A stretch of 64,000 nucleotides of DNA, from the NCBI GenBank assembly GCA_003586115.2, contig QVOM02000126.1, forward strand, positions 58,119,362 through 58,183,361, given 5' to 3'. Under the pieces are notes generated by a model, which ran no database searches, was not told the DNA's origin, and saw nothing but the letters and a program-made list of their open reading frames with translations. Origin of the DNA: Salvator merianae (lineage: Eukaryota; Chordata; Lepidosauria; Squamata; Teiidae). The first letter of the stretch is position 1. Each line of letters begins with the position of its first letter. The translations under genes were made by a program, and so were the position numbers. Positions 59,236 to 64,000 of the stretch are shown in pieces.

Positions 59236-59699
59236 AGTGAGAAGGGTGACTCTGATAGGCTATGCTGCAGACTTATTTTAGTAAGATAAGAGGAGACCTG
59301 AAGCCCAAAATTTAACCCTGGGCAGCAATCTGCTCAATATCAGCTAGTATCTTAGCAGATCGGGAAGTCTCTCAATACCAGATCTCAGGATCAGTAGCCC
59401 TGCAGTCTCTTCTTAGTGGTTCGGCCTTTTTGGAGGAGTAAGACCCCACTCTGCCAAGTGGATGAGTGCTGTTGTCATGTTGTGTGAGTCAATCAACTGG
59501 AAGGACAGAAGAGTATGGAGAGGCAAAGATGAGGTATGGAATGAACAGGGCAACTGCAATTTCAGCCATGTATCCTTCTAAATTTGGATGGCTGTCAAAG
59601 CAGCATTGCAGCACTCTTATTTATCTGCATAGACATGGCTGAGATAACATTTTTTCAGCAGAAGCAACCAGTATTATTTCTATCTGGCTGTCTGAATGG

Positions 59700-59776
59700 A
59701 TTTTATTTTTTAATATATTTTATTTTTACAACCTGACCTTATACTTGAAGGTCTCAAGACAGATTGCAATACAATA
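59700..59776 (-). mobile_element. LINE-type 3' end fragment
   Basis: 'ttttatttttacaacctgacc' and 'gaaggtctcaagacagattgcaata' match the reversed 3' end found at 11400-11440. It directly abuts the BovB copy. Confidence 0.55.
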
Positions 59777-59778
59777 TT

Positions 59779-60165
59779 TGTTCACTTGTTTAGTCATGTC
59801 TGACTCTTCATGACTTCACGGACCATAGCACACCAGGCCCTCCTGTCCTCCATTTCTCCCAGAGTCTGCCCAAAGCCATGAGTGTTGCTTCCTTGACACT
59901 ATCCATCCATTTCATCCTCTGCTGTCCCTTTCTCCTTCTGCCTTCCATCTTTTCCAGCATCAGGAACTTTTCCAACAAGTCCTGCATTCCAAGGCCAAAC
60001 TTGCCTGTTATTCCAGTTACCTTTTGATTTCCTACTTTAGCATTCCAATCCCCTATGATAGAAGGTGTCATGGGTCTTCACAGAACCAGCCAACTTCATC
60101 CTCTTTGGCATCATCTGTGGGGGCACAGATTACTGTGATGTTGAACGGTTTGTTCATAAAGGTCA
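59779..60165 (-). pseudogene. BovB LINE copy with internal deletion
   Basis: The 87-codon minus frame (60071-59808) begins with the endonuclease motif GDWNAKVGNQ and GKFGLGMQ. It then passes without a stop into the extreme C-terminus of ORF2 (LEKMEGRRRKGQQRMKWMD), ending in the BovB 3' tail at ~59779. Upstream of the frame, APTDDAKEDEVGWF is an earlier endonuclease piece. The reverse transcriptase is entirely absent. Confidence 0.8.
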
Positions 60166-60800
60166 CCAAACATTCCAAACATGAGATTTTAGATTCTTCT
60201 CCTTTCATTTATATTAACTGGAATGAGAGGAATTCATTTGAAGAAGTTCCTATGGATTTTTGTACATTATCCTTCCAAAACCTTGTGATCGCTGCTTTTG
60301 CTGCTAGAGAAATGAACTCTACCAATAGATTTGATTTAATGTTTTTGTTGGCATTCCTAAGTATTTGGAGTAAGCATGATTCTAGGATATAGTCTATATC
60401 TGTGATATTTCGCTTCAGTCCAGAACTTTTGTAGTGTGGGACTTATGGCAGTAGGTTCCTTTATTTTTGCAACCATACCAACACTCTGGGGAGAGGGAAG
60501 TAATCATTTGAGTCCTGTATTATCTGTTGAATACTTTTGTTGAGATCTCCTTGATTTTGGAAAGGAATTCTGGGACATTTAAAAGAAGTAAATTCTGTCC
60601 ACTCAAAGGGTGAAGAAGTGATTTGCATATCTTTTTCCACAGGAATTTTAAACTGGACACAGCCTGATTCAAAATAATCCCTAATGCTTGTTTTTAAGCT
60701 TTCCAGTAAATAAAGTCTGCATAACGCTATTTCAAGGCACATTACAGATACAATCCAAACCTTGGCTCTGCCAGATAGTCAAGGTTTAAATAATAGGATT
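60166..60800 (-). pseudogene. L1-like ORF2 C-terminal relic
   Basis: The minus strand reads FISLAAKAAITRFWKDN near 60255-60310, matching the C-terminal AAKQAIVSSWKN region of the L1 at 48530. The 93-codon frame upstream (60461-60742) is consistent with the preceding region but is weakly similar. Broken by stops. Confidence 0.45.
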
Positions 60801-60867
60801 TTCCATTTTCCATGCTTTATTCCAGAATATCTAAATATAGTAGAATAAGTAATCAACATCTGGATGC

Positions 60868-61208
60868 ACCCTTAGTTAGGAAGAAGAAGAAGAAGAAGAA
60901 GAAGAAGGGGAAGAAGAAGAAGAACAACTTGGTTTTTATACCCCGCTTTTCTTGGCCGAAGCTGACTCAAAGCAGCTTAGAGGGTTATTTTTTGCCCGAA
61001 GGCTTACATCTGTCTATCTTCCACATCACACAATGTGATGCTCCTATTTATCTACTTGCAATTACTTGCTTTCGAACAGCTAGGTTGGCTGGAGCTAGAG
61101 GCCAGTAGAGGGCGCTCATCCCCTCTACACGACAGACAGGGGCCTTGAACTCTGATCCTCCTATTGAAAGATCAGTACCTTAGCCTTCTGCACCACCGTG
61201 TCTTCTTT
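60868..61208 (-). mobile_element. tRNA-derived SINE with (GAA)n tail
   Basis: On the minus strand a tRNA-like head (complement of 61130-61205, box B complement near 'ccttgaactctgatcc', then an anticodon-arm-like 'cctattgaaagatcag') leads into a body with 'gctttcgaacagctaggttggctggagct'. It ends in the 'ttataccccgcttttcttggccgaag' segment and a (CTT)n tail, seen on the plus strand as GAA repeats at 60881-60921. Confidence 0.75.
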
Positions 61209-63328
61209 AGCTCACCCAGCATCATTAATGTGGCTGTCCCATTTGCCAGCTTCGCTCTATGAAATGCCCTCACTGGATCTTACTACCTGCCACTAGCCAT
61301 TACCTGTAGAGCCGTCAAATGCCGATTAAACAGGGACCACGGCTGAATGAAACCAAAGGGTTTATTTAACAGCAATTAAATGAACCAGCAACTTATTTAC
61401 ACCAGCATGCTCTACCTTACAAGGGCACTCTATTTATACACTTGCAGTGTGTACAACATACAGGATTTTCCCGCCTAAATGGGTGGTCTGCCCAGCAACA
61501 GCAGTTTCCCACTCATTCTCTTCCTGCCTGTGGGAAGAGGACACCCACAGTTCATGGCAGGGGAATCATCCCTGACATTTCAAGTGACAGAGGCTAGGTC
61601 ACCCAGAGCAGGCAACCCAACCTTATCTAAACCTTATTCAGGGCAGCAGTGCCACCAACAAACCTGCACTCCCTGGAATTAAGCTGCTACTGTTATTCCT
61701 CCTGCAGTTGTTATCTTTCTGCTTGGTGTAATAAGTCTGGAAAAGGCAGCATTTACAAAGGAGGTAAGTGCTCATGTTACTGCTTTCCAAGAAAGGACTG
61801 CATTGTCAGTGTTTTTGTCTTCCCCTCTCTCAAATATTTTAGGTCACGGCACTGTACGACTTTTCTCAAGCTGAATTTCCTTTCCGCAGATGTTTCATCT
61901 CCAGCTAGGCAGCAGCATCAACATTTTTTCCCTTCCACCGAAGATGCTCCCCGGCATGGTGGCTAAACATCTGCAAATAGAAGATTCAGCTCAAAAACCT
62001 TCTAACCTTGAGCTACAGATATTCCCTACTATAGTAATTTCAGGTCAAATATCTGAGGCTATGTTGGGCCATAAACATCAATCCAGCATACTTTTCAAAA
62101 ACTTTCTCAATACAGGTTAAATAAATATACTAAATTTTATTACCCTGTAGACATCAGAACGTTTTCTGATGCAAATTCAAACTTTCCTCATACAAATTAG
62201 TGTACACTGCCTGATTAAAAAAAAAAAAAAAATCAAGTTAAAATGTGGCCACATCACTAGATAAAATCTCATTAATTCATTTAGACGTCAGTATCATCAA
62301 AAGCCTCACAGACCTACAGTAACGCAAAACATTAACTGCTTAACTGAGTGATCCTTCTGAGAATTATTTTGAATGAAATTGCTCATTCTTTCAGACATTA
62401 CTGAAAATGCTACTGAAGGTGGATGCAAAAGACAAGAACTAAGAGCAAAGCCCATTCTCCAGCAGTGTTTAGAAGATTAAGGAACTCTACGGGACAGTGT
62501 TGGAATTAGCATGAAGGGCTATCCCACTAGGGGCTGCAACAGGAAGAAGAAATAAATGGGGGGAAATCTGGTCCCCACCTCTTTGTTCTATATCAGATTT
62601 CTCCATTAACGTTGCAACTACTACTAGCTTATAAATAATAACCAAGATATCCATGATATCCCATATGATATCCAGGTATTTGTGTACATATCCACACTCT
62701 AGCTTGTTCTGAAAAGATAATATTCCTGTAAAAGGACCTCAGCTTTGAAGAGAGATATGTGCCATGTCTGTAATAAACAGTATCAACTAGGAGCTTATTG
62801 TACTAATCATCTAGAAGATCCAATAAAGAACTACAGATGACCCGGACTCTGGGTTGATTAATCATGGATTAATCATTTATTATGTTGCTTTCCATGACAG
62901 CTTAAGACTCAGAATAATTAGAAGACATGAGCTGCAGTTCTAATCAGAGAAGGTAGCTGAACTGTGGCATTAATGTATAATCAGTAAATGCCCCTCTCTT
63001 GCTCGTGAACTAGTTCTAAGAGGTCTAAAAGGCCTGCATATGAAATCTTGATTTTCAGCTACAGATGGTATCAATAAATAGAATCATTTCTCAAAAACGC
63101 ACAGCAGTTCCCTCATACAAATCACGTTCTGGAAAATGGTTTGATTGCTGATCACCCTAACTGCTATCTTTCTACAGTCAGTAATGACTTGTATATTGTA
63201 TTGTTGTTTAATGGGGCACTGTCACATTGAATTTCAAAGACTGCATAAAAGTGAAAGTGTGCTACAAAAGACGTTATCCTTATCAGAGCATAAATGAAGG
63301 GGGGGAGGAAATAATGCATAAGAACTGT
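61209..63328. other. Non-coding DNA
   Basis: No gene recognised. 61310-61480 has an unusual GC/AT texture ('gggtttatttaacagcaattaaatgaacc') that could be a repeat I do not know. A poly(A) of about 15 lies at 62217-62231. Frames are below 106 codons. Confidence 0.4.
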
Positions 63329-64000
63329 GGGCCTTTTCACTTACCTGAGGGAACATTCCATGCCATCCACTAGAATGCCACATTCGCACTGGATGCAGGC
63401 TTTCCAGTAGCCTGAGGAACGGTTCAAGGATGGTGTCTTTGCACTCCTCTGGATGTTGTGAGGTGAGATGAGCTGTGTGACTGCAGCTGCACAGTCATTT
63501 GCAGTGTCCACCTCCACCTGCAAAGTCCAAACCTGCTCTGGATGCTGGTTTGGACTTTGCAATAGTGATCTGGGCGAGCCATTCATATTTGTTGAGCTGC
63601 TGGAACAGAACAGAGGTGTTCCAGCATGCAGAATGCAAGGGCCTTTTCACACTTTCCACCATGGAATGTTCACCAGCGAACATTCCATGGTAGAACAGAC
63701 CTCGCAGCATGGAGACCATCCATACTGCAAGGTCTTGGAACAGAGCACCAGCAGAGTACTAGCATTCACAGTGTAAATGTTCACATCCTGCTGCCATTCT
63801 GTGCCATGACAGCAGCCAGGAAGCTTCCGGCCACTGCCATGGCACAGGCACAGCCGGAGCCATGTCATCGCACAGGCACAGATGCAGGCATGCTACACAG
63901 CTGTGCATTTGCACCGAGAAGCAGGTGCGAATGCACTGTACATAGAGCAATCCAGCTGCTCCCAATACAGCTGTGATGCATGATTTTGTGCTGCACAGCA
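63329..64000. mobile_element. Hairpin-rich, probable MITE region (open at window end)
   Basis: GGGCCTTTTCAC occurs at 63329 and again at 63639, each followed within a few tens of bases by GAACATTCCATG. Three hairpins are evident: TGCAAAGTCCAAACC / its exact complement (63519-63533, 63547-63561); ACCATGGAATGTTC / GAACATTCCATGGT (63659-63692); and TGCATTTGCACC / GGTGCGAATGCA (63904-63935). Overlapping 60-116 codon frames on both strands reflect the inverted symmetry. Confidence 0.5.

Noticed and set aside
61130..61205. Possible genuine tRNA gene on the minus strand
   Set aside because: The arms are degenerate and it continues into a SINE body with a (CTT)n tail, so it is a SINE head, not a functional tRNA.

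Overview
This window reads as nuclear, non-genic DNA (intergenic or a large intron) from a squamate reptile. The inference rests on the repeats: BovB/RTE relics, an L1 copy, CR1-type LINE ends with an octamer tail, tRNA-derived SINEs with internal box A/B-like heads, and many non-autonomous DNA transposons. I find no host protein-coding exon I would defend. The open frames are short, are spread over both strands and mostly cross repeats, and the only protein-level similarity I recognise belongs to retroelements. Species is not determinable from the sequence alone.

Layout. 0-10 kb: a CR1 3' end at the left edge, a tRNA-type SINE (2.85 kb) and a ~206-bp tandem duplication (6.74-7.17 kb). 10-20 kb: a short, very CpG-rich hAT-type element (10.89-11.22 kb) with 8-bp target duplications, LINE 3' ends, SINEs, a palindromic MITE (14.05 kb), a minus-strand CR1 end (18.0 kb) and a long pyrimidine tract (19.4 kb). 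20-30 kb: a Penelope-like GIY-YIG relic split by a hAT-type element made of repeated palindromes (20.88-21.85 kb), two copies of one PIF/Harbinger-like family (22.23-23.72 and 27.78-29.01 kb, the second nested in a LINE), and two small MITEs. 30-42 kb: a SINE, a degenerate ~73-bp tandem repeat, BovB relics, a second hAT-type element with the same termini as the first (34.31-35.43 kb), and two large hairpins (39.0 and 39.77 kb). 42-48 kb: the most repeat-poor stretch, with AT-rich blocks that look like candidate conserved non-coding sequence, plus a third, short Harbinger-like copy (46.21-46.67 kb). 48.53-53.24 kb: a near full-length but degenerate minus-strand L1 with a 12-bp target duplication; its endonuclease region is internally deleted. 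53-64 kb: further SINE, BovB and L1 fragments, a degenerate tandem array (58.6-59.2 kb) and a hairpin-rich end (63.33-64.0 kb).

How the parts relate: this is a layered record of retroelement activity (CR1-like, BovB, L1, Penelope) and DNA-transposon activity (hAT, Harbinger), with visible nesting. Nothing here reads as a working gene system; the retroelement frames are all broken. The most unusual structures are the palindrome array inside the hAT-type element at 20.88 kb, the CpG-dense hAT-type element at 10.89 kb, and the BovB copy in which an endonuclease segment is fused in frame to the ORF C-terminus. All family assignments come from recognised motifs and termini, without a database search.
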